Shown in pieces: positions 25,700 through 38,618 of a stretch of 64,000 bases of DNA. Under the pieces are notes generated by a model. That model saw nothing but the letters and a program-made list of their open reading frames with translations. It made no database searches and was not told the origin of the DNA. Source of the DNA: Vanilla planifolia (taxonomy: Eukaryota; Streptophyta; Magnoliopsida; Asparagales; Orchidaceae); the NCBI GenBank assembly GCA_023846275.1, contig CM043870.1, forward strand, positions 17,981,057 through 18,045,056. The letters run 5' to 3'. The position numbers and the translations under genes were made by a program. Position 1 is the first letter of the stretch; each line of letters starts with the position of its first letter.

Positions 25700-26035
25700 A
25701 CTAACCATCCATGCCCTTAACTTTTTATTCTATTCGATCATTAGCCTTTTGCATGTTCATTAAATATGTGTTATCCTTATTTCTAATATGTTCACAAAGT
25801 CTTAAAAATTCACTATTCTTCTCTTTCAATTTCTTATATTCCTTACATAAAGTTTCATAGTATTACACACAAATTAATTGTTAAGGTAACCCTTCATTAC
25901 AATAACTTACCTCTACTTCACTTAATGTTGTTCCCATTTCTTCTTCATCCTCTTGAGCCACCAAAAAAAATAGCTCTTAGTTGTTCTCTTCCTCTTCACT
26001 TGTATTAGTCTCCTCAATGTCACTTCAAGCTTTAT
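25700..26035 (-). pseudogene. SIRE-type gag acidic tail and coiled coil
   Basis: After the knuckle the minus strand reads an acidic run (NTSEEEEN, QEDEEEMG), then LCKEYKKLKEKNSEFLRLCE and further heptad-like residues. A Ser/Glu-rich region followed by a long coiled coil before the protease is characteristic of SIRE/Maximus gag. The plus-strand element shows the same acidic block at 39,790-39,890. Confidence 0.7.
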
Positions 26036-26111
26036 TCAATGCTTTCTTCTTCGAGTTCTTGCTCATCTTTATTGAATTCTTCTCTTTTTCAATTCAATCT
26101 AACTCCATATG

Positions 26112-26153
26112 ACAAGCTGGTTCGATATGTCTTAGTTTGTCACACTCATGGCA
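26112..26153 (-). pseudogene. copia gag zinc knuckle, all four ligands kept
   Basis: The minus strand reads CHECDKLRHIEPAC, an exact C-x2-C-x4-H-x4-C knuckle with every ligand intact despite decay all around. This motif binds packaged RNA in gag. The 103-codon plus-strand open frame over the same bases is an antisense shadow. Confidence 0.9.
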
Positions 26154-26389
26154 AAAGATCTCATCTTTTCTTATCACTCTCTTTTCGAACCTTTGTTTTG
26201 TATATCTTCTTGCAACCAAAAAAATATTATGAAAACCTTCCAAAATTAGAGCTATGGTATCTTCATTTGTGGCCTCCTCTTCTAAGGTATCTTCCTCTTG
26301 TTTTAGAACTATTGTTTACCCTTTGTTCAATAATTTGTTTTTCTAAATAAAGCCTTTCTCTTTTCTTCTCCTCTCAATCTCTAGTTCAT

Positions 26390-26700
26390 TAGTCATGAGC
26401 TAACCTGTAAAGTCATCCAATTTTATAGTACAAATACTTGTCGTAAACTTGAAGGTTGTGGTGAAAGATTAATATTGTTTTGGAAAAATTCTAAGGATCT
26501 TTTTTAGATGTTCATTCAAAGATATAGTCTTTTCCAAGCAAACAAATCCATTAATAATGAACAAATCAAATAAACATTCTTTCAATAAATTCATTAAAAA
26601 GTATTTTCAATAACTCATAATTAGACATCATCATACCAATCTTAATTTCATAATAAAAAAGATGTATCTTTTTATGTTATCATTAACTTATGCTAAATTT
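26390..26700 (-). pseudogene. copia gag (UBN2-type) remnant
   Basis: The minus strand gives ERMFI-FVH, then a KKI/DPLRIFPK stretch, then FTTTFKF, and DDFTG-LMTNELEIE. This matches the gag core of SIRE-type copia (E-M-F-T-R-F-T, R-K-I-L-R-S-L-P-x-x-W, L-D-E-L-I-G-S-L-M-T-H-E). Gag forms the virus-like particle in active elements. Reading requires several frame changes. Confidence 0.75.
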
Positions 26701-26944
26701 CTAATGTAATCTCTAAAATCATAATTAAATTAGCTTTAACAACATTCAAAGTATAAATTAAAAATTTTTATAGCTTTATCATTTAATTAAATTCTATGCT
26801 TATTTCTATATATCCAACTTTAAAAATTTTAACACACCCAATGAATTTTTTTAAGTGTGCATTTCCTTACGTACTAATGTCAAGTGAATGGTAGTATTAA
26901 TGTTTCAATAGACCACGAAAAAGTGGTAATTTACTAGAGAAAGT

Positions 26945-28645
26945 TGTTAGGTTACCCTTAGCTTTGATAACTCAAGTGTTAAATATTTTGTATTTTATTT
27001 TAACAGATTTGTTTAATGTACATGTAAATAAAAAGCTTTGTACATTTGAAGATGGTGAATTAGTGATATTTAAGGTATCTTGGAGTGTTCAACAAACTTC
27101 AAGCATTAAATAATTATTCATCAAATTTAAAAAGTTTTATTAATTATAGAATATTAACTTGTTGATTTTATGACAGTCTCATTTCATTTGAATTTTAAAT
27201 CATATTCAAGTATTAAATTGTTCAATCATCTCCTAGATTTGGCAAACAAATAAGTTTTTATTTTTTAAATTCATAATACTTGTCATGATTAAATAATATC
27301 TTTGTCAAATTTAATATTAGTTTTTTTACTAATCTTTAATTACATTAAAAAATAATTATATTAAATTTTTCATAATTTAAGTTATAAAAAAATTGCCACA
27401 TCTCAGCTTGTGACCAAGTACAAATCTCTTAGGTCGAGCTAGCCTATAGGGGCACTCATAATCCATAGGTCAAAAAACAGTCCAAACTAAATCAGTTCAA
27501 GGTCATTCTGGCTGATGGTGAATTCTTGAACTAGATGGGGTAAGGCAATGGATCAAGCTGGGTAGTAGTCAAACCAACAATACGAGTGGACAATGTGGGA
27601 GCCAACCCTAATTAGGTTCGAATGTTAATCTTGTGTGAATGCTTCTGTAGTCTAAATAATATTTTATCCCAACAATATAGGCTAAAATCACTTGTGTCAG
27701 TCTGTATCCTAAATAGCGATCACACGATAAGGTTCACCTCCACTTTATTAATTAATGATTATTGATTATGTCAATTTTATATTATTTATCCCTATATCTG
27801 ATGGCCACAGCTTCATTCCAACTTATTAAATGACTAGAAATCTTTTTGTCTTGTACTTCAATCACGAGCCTCTTAATTATTTTATTTAATTGTTATGATT
27901 GAGATCTACTTTAACTTCATCTATGGTAAATCTCATGATCCAGATCTCATCCAACATGATTGGATGGCCTGGATCAAATCTTTCTTGATTGAATTGTCTA
28001 TAACTCATTTGCTTATTCAACATTAGATTTTGTTGTCTATATCGCCTTCGATCAGATCCATTGGCATTAGCCCATCCTACATAACGGCTAATTATTTAGC
28101 TCTTGCATTAGCCAGTTTTAAAAAATTTTTAAACATATTTGTAAAAGCTTTTTAAGTAGTTTGGCTATAGTTTTTTTACATAGATTTTCTACACTTTATA
28201 ACGACTATAATGAAATTTTTTTTATAATTACCTAACAAGTGTAAATAGAATAACCAATGAATGTAAATGAATCATTGAGAACAAAACACTACTCAATATT
28301 CTACTATGGTAAATTCAACTAACAATACGTATAGCTTCTTCTCAAATCATCAAAATTTTCCAACAAAGTCTTGATCATTTCAACTCTTAAATTCTCATTT
28401 CTTTTCATAAGATTAACCTCATTGTGCATTGTTTCATTAATTAACAAGTAAAAGAAGCCATACAAATTTATCATAATATTTTCATCTTGTTGTATTTTTC
28501 TCTCTTGGGTAAGTTAAGCCAACCTTTGTGAAAGCTTGTGTTTAATTTGAACTCGTACAAAATGAAGTTTGGATCAATCTTACAAAAACATGACTTATAC
28601 TTAAATCTGTAAAAGCTAGTAGGTTGGATGTGAACCAATAAAAAA
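26945..28645 (+). mobile_element. Plus-oriented SIRE-type LTR without its own body
   Basis: It starts TGTTAGGTTACCCTTAG, which aligns with the 5' LTR start at 36,622 (TGTTTGGTTACCTTTG). It then follows the two LTRs of the plus-strand element in order: the ...ttaagccacaccc... region near 27,390, the cagatctcatc...gatgg block near 27,940, and the aaaagcta-ttggttg block near 28,615. Divergence from the other LTRs is high. Upstream lies gag of an element on the opposite strand. A short purine run (agagaaag, 26,936-26,943) just before TG looks like a decayed polypurine tract. It may be a solo LTR or a broken 3' LTR. Confidence 0.75.
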
Positions 28646-28789
28646 CTTTAATTTTAAACCTTTTATTTGTTGTGTTTTCTCAACCTCAATTGGAGTAGAT
28701 GTAAGTTTAATTTGAATATAACTACTTAAAATTATGATGTCTTATTATAATTTTTATCTTTATTTTTCTTTACCATTTTCTAAGCTATA

Positions 28790-29060
28790 TTTGTTTTCAA
28801 TAGATTCAGTTAGTCAATAAGTAGACATATTCATTGATCAGGTCAACAGGTCAAATGGGTCTAAGGTCTATAGTTTGGTGCAAGTCATGTGGGTGTGACA
28901 CAAGTCGATTAAGTAGCTTTTGACGATGATGCTAATGGCGACAAATGATGGTGGAAGATGGATGACGATGAAAACAACCAAGAAAATAAAATTTAAGTAT
29001 TTTTAAAACAATTTCATCAAAATTTTATATCAATGGACTTCCTAAACTGCTGTTGCACGA
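28790..29060. repeat. Second copy of the 15.4-kb repeat family
   Basis: The part from about 28,915 aligns to 15,420-15,570 in the same orientation: gacgatgatgctaatgg, the gatgg-rich run, an A/T stretch, then atggacttc. The preceding bases carry ttgatcaggtcaacagg wording, also seen near 20.2 kb. Family not recognised. Confidence 0.5.
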
Positions 29061-32000
29061 ACAATTGTAAGTTTGTGAGCTAACATTAGATACCCTTGTT
29101 TCACAATTCAAGTTGATTAAGATTAGATGTAGGCAATAGTTTTATTGGATCACCTAGAATCCTTATGTGTTACTTTTGATTTTTCTTTTCTTTAATTAAG
29201 TTATTATTTTAGACTAACAACATTATCACATAAAAGTTTACCAATCTAAAAATGACTTTCAAAAAGTTTCTTATAATGTCATTAAGGACAACAAAAAAAT
29301 TCTTTTGCAAAGTAATTGTTTTTAATTAGAATGTGTTTGGAAAGAAGAATTCTATTACGAAAGCTAAATATGTTTTTCAAAAAAAAGGTTCTTCAAAAAG
29401 TTATTATGATTGACATGAGATTATTTCAATGATATTAATTGTTTTGGTATAATAAAATCTATGTTCAAGTATTGAAGTTTGATTTTTATTTTATACTAAA
29501 ATATTAAATGAAATTTACTAATATCTTTATGATGTGAAAGCATGCTAAAAGTAAATTAATTTTTACCAAATTTAAAATTGTATAATTCTCTATTTCTTGT
29601 AGACATTATCTCCACATATTTCAAAGAAAAACATTTTAGATGTTTTATTTTTAATATGTTATATATTTTTGTCATTCATATTACTTTTATATGTGTTCAC
29701 ACTTATGTTTTAGTTATAAATACTTTAAATTTTTAATAATTATTTATTTATAATATTTTATATTATATTTTTAAATTACAAAATACCTACTCTTTAAAAT
29801 TATGACAAACTTCCTTATAACAATATAATATAATTGAATTTTTTATTTTATAATAATTTTTTTGTTCACTATAAATTTTTTTAAACATCCAAAATTCATT
29901 TGAAATATTATCATCCATATTAATGAGCTTAATTTTTTTTTTTATTTTTTTAAAACAATGAGCCAACATTTTTAAATTAATTTATAACTTTTTATTTGTT
30001 ACATATTTAGAAGATCATTTTTTCTAAATAGATATTTAATGAAGTTATAATTCTGTAATTGTTTTTTCTACTAAAAAGTCATAGTTGTTTCTATTTTTAA
30101 TTTCTCAAACATAAATGACTTCTTCAAAAAAAATTTTCTTTTCTATTCTCAAAGTGCACACACGAAATAATAAATTTTGTAATTTAAAAAACTTTTTTTG
30201 TCATATTATTTGTTTATTGCTAAATGATTGAACGAGATGGGGACATCATCTATTAGATTTTTAATTTTTTTTAGTCTCTTTTAGACCATCTTTGATCTAT
30301 GTATGACCCTTGTAATTAGTAAATTTACGCAAATACATTTAGACAACTACAGTGTCATATCAATAATTGATCGTTTCTATTTTTACTGTTTTTATTTAAA
30401 TATAATACTATATTGAGCAAGTTTATATTTTCATAATACATTATATTAAGTGTTATAAATAATGTTTCGAAAATATAATTTTGTTAATCATCTTACATAC
30501 TTATTTTTTACATTTTTTAGAATTTTTATTGTGTTAATTTATTCATCAAGGTTTGATTACTCGGAATAATTTTTTAAAAGATGAAACACAAAAAAAAGCT
30601 TCAAAATTTTCGCTAACATAAAGCTAGAAAATTTTGAATTAGATATAAAATTCATTTTTTTCCCTAAAATATTTTTTTAATATAAAAAAACAAATTCTAT
30701 TGATATAATGGACTTATTTTGAATTAATGAAAAGCTTTATAACTCCTAATTATTTTACGTATTTTTAAGTTTTTTAATATTTATAAAAAGTATAGATTAT
30801 ATTCTAGTTAAAATTAACTATACATGATTTGTTTTCTTTCTCTTTATAATTCTTGCCAAAAAATTTGCATTACTTGTTATTACTATTACTATTGCAGATT
30901 TTTCAAGTCTTCAAACTTTACTTGTATTTAATTATTTTTTATTTACTTCTACCACTTAATATTTGCATTTCTTGTTGAGAAATGTTTTTGTGACATAAAT
31001 TATGTCAAATTATTAAAATTTTAAATTTATTTCGTTTTTTTTTCAATAATATATTTTAGAACTTTTAATTTAAGGACAAAAATATTTCACAAATGATGAA
31101 AATATTGGATGGATTATGCTTACAAGAATTCTCTTTGAGTTATTACAATTAATCTTTATTTTGTAATGACTTTTTGAAATAAACCTTACAATGCAATCAG
31201 ACTACATCTCTAGATACTCAGTATTACATAAGATAAATCATATGAAAGGGTCATTCATTGAATCATATGCCTTTTTTATGTCTACCATAAGAATGATTAA
31301 AGGTGAGCCATATGTCCTTAAATCTTTGGTTTAGTCATGACGTTTTTATCTTTCAATGTAATGTAATTTTAACTTTTTCTGTTTCTAGAATAATTGTTGA
31401 GTTTTCATTGTAAATTTTTGAAATTATTATTACAAAATTTTTTTGGTAAATAAATTATACTTTTTGTTTTTTAATGATGTGATCATTTGATATTTTAATG
31501 ATTTTCCCCCATGTTAGTATTTTTTTAAAAATTTTCAACATATTAATAAAAATTTCTATATTTTTTTAATTTTTAACATAGTATTTTGTTAGTGAATCAT
31601 ATATTTATTTAGAATATTTTCATATTTTAATGACTTTTGGTATCTAAACGATTTTTAAAATAATAATTTAATAATTCCTAATACTATTTCAACATTTGCA
31701 TTTTTAGTTATAATGACAAATTCATAAAAGTTATTTAAAATGAAAAAAAAAAGCTTTTGTGATACATAATTGAATAGTCACTATGTTTTTCAACGAGGTT
31801 AGTATTCAATTGTTATTCAAGTAAATTTAAGTTTGTATTCAAATAATATAATTAATCTTTAATTATTTTTTGAATTTTTTTATCATAAAATATCATTGAA
31901 TCACATTATTATGACACTATTTTGTAAATATATTATTTAATGGGATTGTTTTTATAATATATTTTTTTTATTAAAATGTTTTGTTAATTCTTTTGTACTA

Positions 32001-34850
32001 CTAAACTTCTTTTTATGAAGATAATTTTCAATTTTATTATGTTTATGTAAAATTTTATTTTTAAAACAAAATCACATATATAATTTTTGGTATATGATTT
32101 CCATTGATATCTCTACCAATCGATTATAAATTTTCAAATATTTTTATTATCTAGCAATTTTTTATACATATTTTTTTACTATTACTGCAGGTTGTATTTT
32201 CAAGAGAAGTTTTCGTTAAGTATTATGCAAAATGTTTTCATTAATATTTTAACTTCTTAAATATGTATAATTTTTGTAGTTTTTTTACATTGTAGTCAAT
32301 GTTGGTTTTTTTGTTATGTTTTGATAATAAGGTTAATATTTGAAATAAATATTAATCAGACTATTTGAAGATTCAATAGTGTAATTGTCTTAATAGTTAT
32401 ATTTAATTACACTATTCCAAACTTGCAAATACCTATATAAACATTTTTTTTATCTTTAAAATTTATAATAAGATATTTAAATAATATATTTTAAGTCATT
32501 TCTGAAATCTCAAATGTTTTTTCTTACTAACTTTAATTTATTTAAATATTTTCTATAATCAAATATTATTTATGATTGATATATCCAAAACAAATTTTTA
32601 TAACATTTTATACATACGAGCTTTAATAATTATAGTATTTTTCTTTATATGATTTTTCATTTTTTGTTCTTTTGGTAAATTTTTTTCACGAAAATATTTA
32701 TTGTGTACTTTTTACTATAATATTTTACGTTTGACGATCACTGTTTTCAATTCCTTAGTTTTCTAAATTCCCTTTTTATACTGTATTTCTAATTTAATAT
32801 TCATTTCTAATATTTCTCTTTTTTTATTAATAAAACAATATGTTAATGTTCTATCATTACTTTATTTTACAATTTTTAGTATACTAGAACACTGAACATG
32901 ATTGGATAACAAAGAATGCTTTTTCTTTTTATTCTCTAAAATAAATTTTATTATTTTAAGTATTATTTATCTTAGTTATTGTTACTTTTTCATTGTTGCA
33001 TAATTTCATATAAACTTCTATATTTTATGATTTCTTTTTACAATAATGACATCAAACATTAAAAACGCATAAATAACTCTTATGGTTTGCTAAAAAATAC
33101 TTTTGGTGCAATTGAAATATATTACGATAATTAAAATCATTTAATATTAATGGAATGTATTTCCTGGTGAAAAATATTTTTAGGCGTAATCCGAACTTTA
33201 CAAGCTAACCAATAGAAAACAAATTTTAAAAGAATAAACTGAAAATTATATTTTTTTTGCTAATATTTAAAGAAAATAAAATTTATGAAAAGATATTAAT
33301 AAAAAATACTTTAAAAATTTAAGAACTATATCGATGAAATTAGAAACTTTCAAAACAATGAAATCCAAAAAAAATAACCATTATTGTTGAACATTTAAAA
33401 TGCCCAACTTATATGTATAAATTCTCAAACATAAATTGAATTGCCATAAAGTGAATATGAAATATGAAATTTAAATGAAAATGAAATTTTTACGTAAAAA
33501 ATTAATAAATGATAAGACACATAAAATATGATAACAAGGTCAACAAAATTGCAGCAATAAGCTAAGAAAAAAATCATATTCTATTCAGCAATGTAATTAA
33601 ATGATTTTAGGAAAGAAATCAAAGTAATAAGCTTTACCAAATGTATATGTACTTCAAATTATTTAGCATAATTTTTCAAACAGCATGAAAAAATGTTTAA
33701 AAAATTTATAAATTAGCCAAAACAGAAAGAATGATTAATGTATAAATATTTAAAAAACATGCTATCACTAATAAGAAACCTTGAAAAAAAATTTTTGCAC
33801 TAAGCCAAAAACAAAAACAAGACATGATTGTCATATATCAAGAATCTACTACAAGTTATTTATTAATAAGAAATTCTATTTAATAGAGAATTATATCAAA
33901 ATCAAAATCAAATAAAATTATTATAATCATGATTATACCAATTAGAAAAGGTATTAGCTTCTTCTAATTATGCAAATATAACAAATAAAACAATTTTTTA
34001 AAAACTAGAGTTTGTGTTGCTCAACATTTTCATAATGACTATCCTTTTTAGATATTATTCCTAATATGTCTCTATAATATCCTAATAAATAAATAATGAC
34101 AACAATTTTCAATGCAAGAAAATAAAAGATTATGGTAATTTCCCATTTCAAGTCTAAGTAAAATAACCAAATTGTCTTCCTTTTGCATGCCTTGAAGTAA
34201 ATGAATATGTAACCACTTACTTTATAATGCTTTTTGACTTATATGCCCATAGTCCCCAAAAAGAACTTGTTGTTTTTTATCAATTATAATAAATAGAGAC
34301 ATTATGTTTACCTTATATTCATATAATATATCATTATGGTTCTTAATTCCCATTTTTCTTTATGCAACACCATTCCACAAACATATTTTTTTGTTACAAT
34401 ATATGCACATCTAACACATTTTTTTATTTTTCAACTACCATTTAATCATTGGAGTTACCTAAATTTATTTGACATTTATACACTTTTTTGCTTGATTACT
34501 TTATTTCATTGGTATGACTGCATATAATAAATTTAGATATACCTTATGTTATTTAAGAAATAAAGCATGTTAATGATAAATCATTTGACTAAGTGCACCA
34601 TATGCATAACCATTGCGATATGCAATTGCAATTTATCTGAAATATTTTCATGAAGTATATGGCATTATTAAACAAATTAGTAATATACTATTCATGAGTT
34701 AATTTTGACTTCCATATTATAATAAAAAAAATATGTTATTTATTGTGCTATCATAGCCAAATTAAAATACATAGTTCAACTTTGTAGATTGCTTAAAACA
34801 TTTGTGTTAAAGTTTTTTGATTTTTATCGTCCCTATGTTTTAGAAATCAT
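29061..34850. other. Extremely AT-rich intergenic DNA
   Basis: Nearly 6 kb is dominated by T- and A-runs, with long stretches of T-rich plus strand (29.6-33.1 kb) and then A-rich plus strand (33.2-34.0 kb). I found no domain, LTR, RNA gene or tandem repeat in it. Open frames at 29,787-29,969 (minus) and 34,336-34,527 (plus) are low-complexity and unsupported. Confidence 0.55.
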
Positions 34851-34859
34851 GACAATAAT

Positions 34860-35180
34860 GTGCATGTTACTTTTTTCTTCTTTGTGTCCACCAAATTTGA
34901 AGCTCTTTGGGAATGTGTTTATTTCATTAACATGATTTTCTTACCTTGCTTTAGTTAAATTAATTAGATCATCCTTGACCCATCAGATTGTGTAAAAAAT
35001 GTTTTGTCAAACAATCTATTGACGTATACAACTGTTTTATCCAATATTTTTGACCAATCAATGGGTGAGTAATACAATCATAAGCATGTAACATCAATTC
35101 CATCCACATTGTAATTCCACTCCATGATCCTATTCTACCATCTTGTCCACTATCAAGCTGCCCCATATTCATTAAAAGAT
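34860..35180 (-). pseudogene. copia integrase C-terminal scrap, non-SIRE lineage
   Basis: The minus strand, partly in a 67-codon frame, reads MWMELMLHAYD, then GQKYWIKQLYTSIDCLTKHF, and after a frame change HIPKELQIWWTQRRKK. These fit R-T-I-M-E-M-x-R-x-M-L-H-A, K-(F/Y)-W-A-E-A-x-x-T-x-x-Y-x-L-N-R and A-Y-x-H-I-P-K-E-x-R-x-K-L-D-x-x-x-K-K of copia integrase and linker. The HIPKE form is closer to Tork or Ale type copia than to SIRE. No RT or LTR could be attached. Confidence 0.65.
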
Positions 35181-36621
35181 CATTAGTTCATTTTTTTTCT
35201 TATAGCAAAGAAATAAAACTAAACCAAAACACTAATATGATATGCATACTTCTATATGCTCTTTATATAGTGTGGTTTAGTGAGATAGATTTGAGTTTCT
35301 TAGAATAAAATTTTGAAAACTTATAAAATTTTTAAAGGATACAGTTTAAACAATTTTTCTAATAAACTTGTGTACATCTTTAAAAGTGATTATTAACAAA
35401 TGTTAATTTTCTTTTAAGACACATTAATTTTATTTTAAAATACTTTGATTTTTTTAAATAGTAAATTTTGATGAAAAAAATGAAAAATAATTCAAAAAAT
35501 TTTTAAAAAAAATACATAAATGATTATTTGCTACTTTGATTTAAAATTAAACTTACAAATACTCTTAGCAAAGGTCTAGTAAAACTACAACAACAAATGT
35601 AAGCCTTTCATCATAGGTAGGTTAAACTATTACAATAATAAAACAATATAAATAAGTTATTATGTCCTATAACATAATTAATATGAAAAAATTAAAATAA
35701 TTCACTAGAAAAAAAAATAATACAAATAAAAAGCCTAAATGTAAAATGATTAATTTGACAAAAGAGTTTTAATTGAATCAATAAGAAATTTAAAAAATTA
35801 AGAATTTCATTAATTTGAGAAAAAAATTATAAGATTAGGTGTTTGATGATAAAAGGACAGAACATGAGGAAGTGAGAATGAGTATTATGAGGTAACGACT
35901 TCACATGAAAAAGTTTCTTTAAATTTTATAAAAATTTCATTAGTCAATTTTCTCTAAGAATTCTCTTATTTATAAAATATTTTAATGGTTAAAAATATTT
36001 GCCAAATTGATTTATTAATCAATAATAATACATTAGAAGAGCCTTAATAGCTTGAAATAACTACTAAAAGAGTAATTACGTAGGAGCTACTCCATCAAAA
36101 GCGTTTGTAACCTCTTTATACCAAAATGCATGATTAGACGACTAAATTGAAAAGGTTATACATAAAATTATGATTTGATCTTTACTATTATATTTGAATT
36201 GTGATCTTATGTTTGCATTTAGATCTAATATTTAGATGTCAAAATTGTGTAATTGGATGATAAACCTACTATGGTGTTTAAAGATATATTTGAATATGAT
36301 AATCTGATCACAAAATTATGCAATCATAGGTCAAAGTAACTACCACAATTTTAATTACAGCCACATGAAATAGTTATGGGTTTTAGTTCCCATAATGCAT
36401 GAATGATGGACCATTATGTCTTTATAATACTTTTCTTATATTTTGAAATAATTGTATTATTTGGAGTTAGCTACCCTTGGTTTGCCCTCAGGTTATTTCC
36501 TCTACTGCTAATAAATTTATACTTAATTAAATCTAGATTTATGAGTTATATGCTTAACTAATATTGTTCGAAGAGTTTTGGTGTCATTTTCTAGATCCAA
36601 TAAGTGCATCTAATCATATTT
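35181..36621. other. AT-rich DNA flanking the plus-strand SIRE-type element
   Basis: No domain, RNA gene or repeat boundary was recognised. It ends at the 5' LTR start. Confidence 0.5.
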
Positions 36622-38597
36622 TGTTTGGTTACCTTTGTTTTGGGTGAGTTAAGCCTTAAATGCTTAGCATTTTATCCTAATGGGCTTGATTAGGGCAAAT
36701 AAGGCTTAATTTTAAAGAAATAGTCGTATACCTTAAATGATAATGAACTAAAGATATTCAAATAACTTTGAAGTATTCAATAAAATTCAAGGATTTAAGA
36801 TATAAATATCAAATTTGTAAGATTTGTTTTACTATAAAATAGAGTATCAAATTGTTGATTATAATTCACATCTTCATTCAATATCAAATCCTAGTTTAAG
36901 TATCTAATTTGATCAATCTTTTCATGTTTTAAGAAACTTATAGGATTTCATTTTTTATCAATTCTTTTTTATTAAATCCATCTAATAGATCTTTGTGAAA
37001 TTTTATGTTAATTATTAAACTTTAAGTAAACTGACAAATTAATTTTATTAAATTTTCCTAATTAAAAAAATTTAAGCCACACCCCCAGCTCACCAAGCAC
37101 AAAGAACTTGGGCCAAGCGAGCCTAGAACCATCATGTCAAGAGACCAGCTAAATACTTGCCTAGTTAGCCGTAAAATTGGTTAGCATTCATGAGTTTTGT
37201 TGAGATATGACAGAACATTGATTGGGGCTAAACAAACCGAGATCAAGTCAAAACCATAACATGAAAATACCTATAAGCATATGAGTGGCTAAGGTGATGA
37301 AATCCCAAGCACACTTGCTTTATGCACCCGTGAAAAGTATTGTGAGGAAAAAACTATTTTTCTTTTCGATAATGTGGGACTAACATTAGTCCAACAAATT
37401 TAGCACCAAAAACATTCTTTCTTTCTCACCATCCAATTTTTGATCAGGTTGTAAATGTTTCATCCATTACAAGCACTAAACCATTTCTCAAAATCGATTG
37501 ACCCAGATCACGTCTGGTTTATAAGATTTCTTTGATTGTTTATACCTTTCAAAAAAATCTGCCCATGAATAACAGGGCCTAGAACTCTCCATGTTTGTAT
37601 CCTATAGTTGAGATCTTTATAGTTTTTGCAAATGATGAATCGAATGATCTAGATCTCATCTTACTCAATGAGATGGTTAGATCTAATATATCTTGATCAA
37701 GCCATCTAGAACTAATTTGTGTTGATGTTCTTTGATCTAACACTCCAAAACCTCTCTAATGAAATCTAACGGTGTTAGTTGATCCCACCAAATGGCTAAT
37801 TTCTTAGTCCTTAGTTGAGCCATTACATTAACTAATTCTAAGAAATTTTTAAATTTCTTGGAAGATATTTTTAATCTATTTTGACGCATCATTTTTTAAA
37901 AATTTTTCTTAAATTTCAAAGAACTTTGATCAAATGTTTTATATGGATCTAACCATTATTCATGAAATGACTAATAAGCATGAAACAATATTTGTGATCT
38001 CAACAAATCACAATATGGTATTCTAGTATAAGTAAAGTCTCTTAATAGTAGCTACAAATTAGTTCTTCACGAAATGTTCAATTCTTTCAACTAATCATAG
38101 CACTTCTAAGCTTTCAATTTCTTAGAAATTTTAAGCTGATTGTGCCTTCTTCTATTATTCAACAAACATCAAATGTTCTACAAACTTAAATTTTTTCCTT
38201 CTTGCTGCATTTTTTCTTTTTTTTTTGGTTGGATAGCTAGCATTTATAAAAGCTTGAGTTTAGTTTAGTGTCATTAAAACCCAAGTCGGTGTTAATCTCA
38301 CAAAAGCCTATGTTATAATTCAACTCATAAAAGCTAATTGGTTGAAGGATGGACACAGGTTCTAGTTCAAACCAAATAATCTAAAGATTTAATTATATTA
38401 TTTTTAATATTTATTTTATTTTTTAAATTTTAAATATAAAATATTAACATATATAAAATCAAGGTTTCCATAAATATAAAATTACATTTATGAATACTTT
38501 TTTAAAAAAGAAATACATTCTAATATATATATATATATATTTTAAAACTCATAAGTCGCCTGCTGATGTGGCATTCATATACTAGTTTTTATTTCAG
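36622..38597 (+). repeat. 5' LTR of the SIRE-type element
   Basis: It starts TGTTTGGTTACC, aligned to the 3' LTR start TGTTGTGACC at 43,357. Shared landmarks with the 3' LTR include tggggcttg-like at 36,681, aatagagtatcaaattgttgatta at 36,838, tgtgggactaac at 37,371, tgtttcatc at 37,457 and gccattacatta at 37,819. Its 3' end is set only by the adjoining primer site, so it is uncertain by tens of bases. The distal part (38.04-38.6 kb) has no partner in the truncated 3' LTR, but its aaaagctaattggttgaagg block matches the LTR at 28.6 kb. Confidence 0.85.
38524..38540. repeat. Short (AT)n run
   Basis: A 17-base alternating AT run lies inside the distal 5' LTR. It is too short to be notable by itself. 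Confidence 0.8.
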
Positions 38598-38598
38598 T

Positions 38599-38618
38599 TC
38601 ATATCAAAGTAGTTCCCT
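38599..38618 (+). promoter_or_regulatory. Decayed primer-binding site (initiator tRNA-Met)
   Basis: The sequence tcatatcaaagtagttcc keeps 8 of the 12 bases of TGGTATCAGAGC, the complement of the initiator tRNA-Met 3' end used by copia elements. Three of the mismatches are transitions. Its position just inside the 5' LTR fits. Confidence 0.6.

Larger units (their letters stand above)
24500..26935 (-). mobile_element. Minus-strand SIRE/Maximus-type copia body, 5' half, no LTR of its own
   Basis: Reading the minus strand from high to low coordinates gives UBN2-type gag (26.4-26.7 kb), zinc knuckle (26,112-26,153), an acidic and coiled-coil gag tail (25.7-26.03 kb), protease motif (25.3 kb), GAG-pre-integrase (24.9 kb) and integrase core (24.6 kb). 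This order, and the long gag tail before protease, are typical of the SIRE lineage. RT and RNase H are absent below 24.5 kb. Every domain carries stops. The upstream end is abutted by an LTR in the opposite orientation. Confidence 0.85.

Noticed and set aside
26039..26350. 103-codon plus-strand open frame
   Set aside because: It is antisense to the minus-strand copia zinc knuckle and gag tail, which explain the conservation of an open reading.
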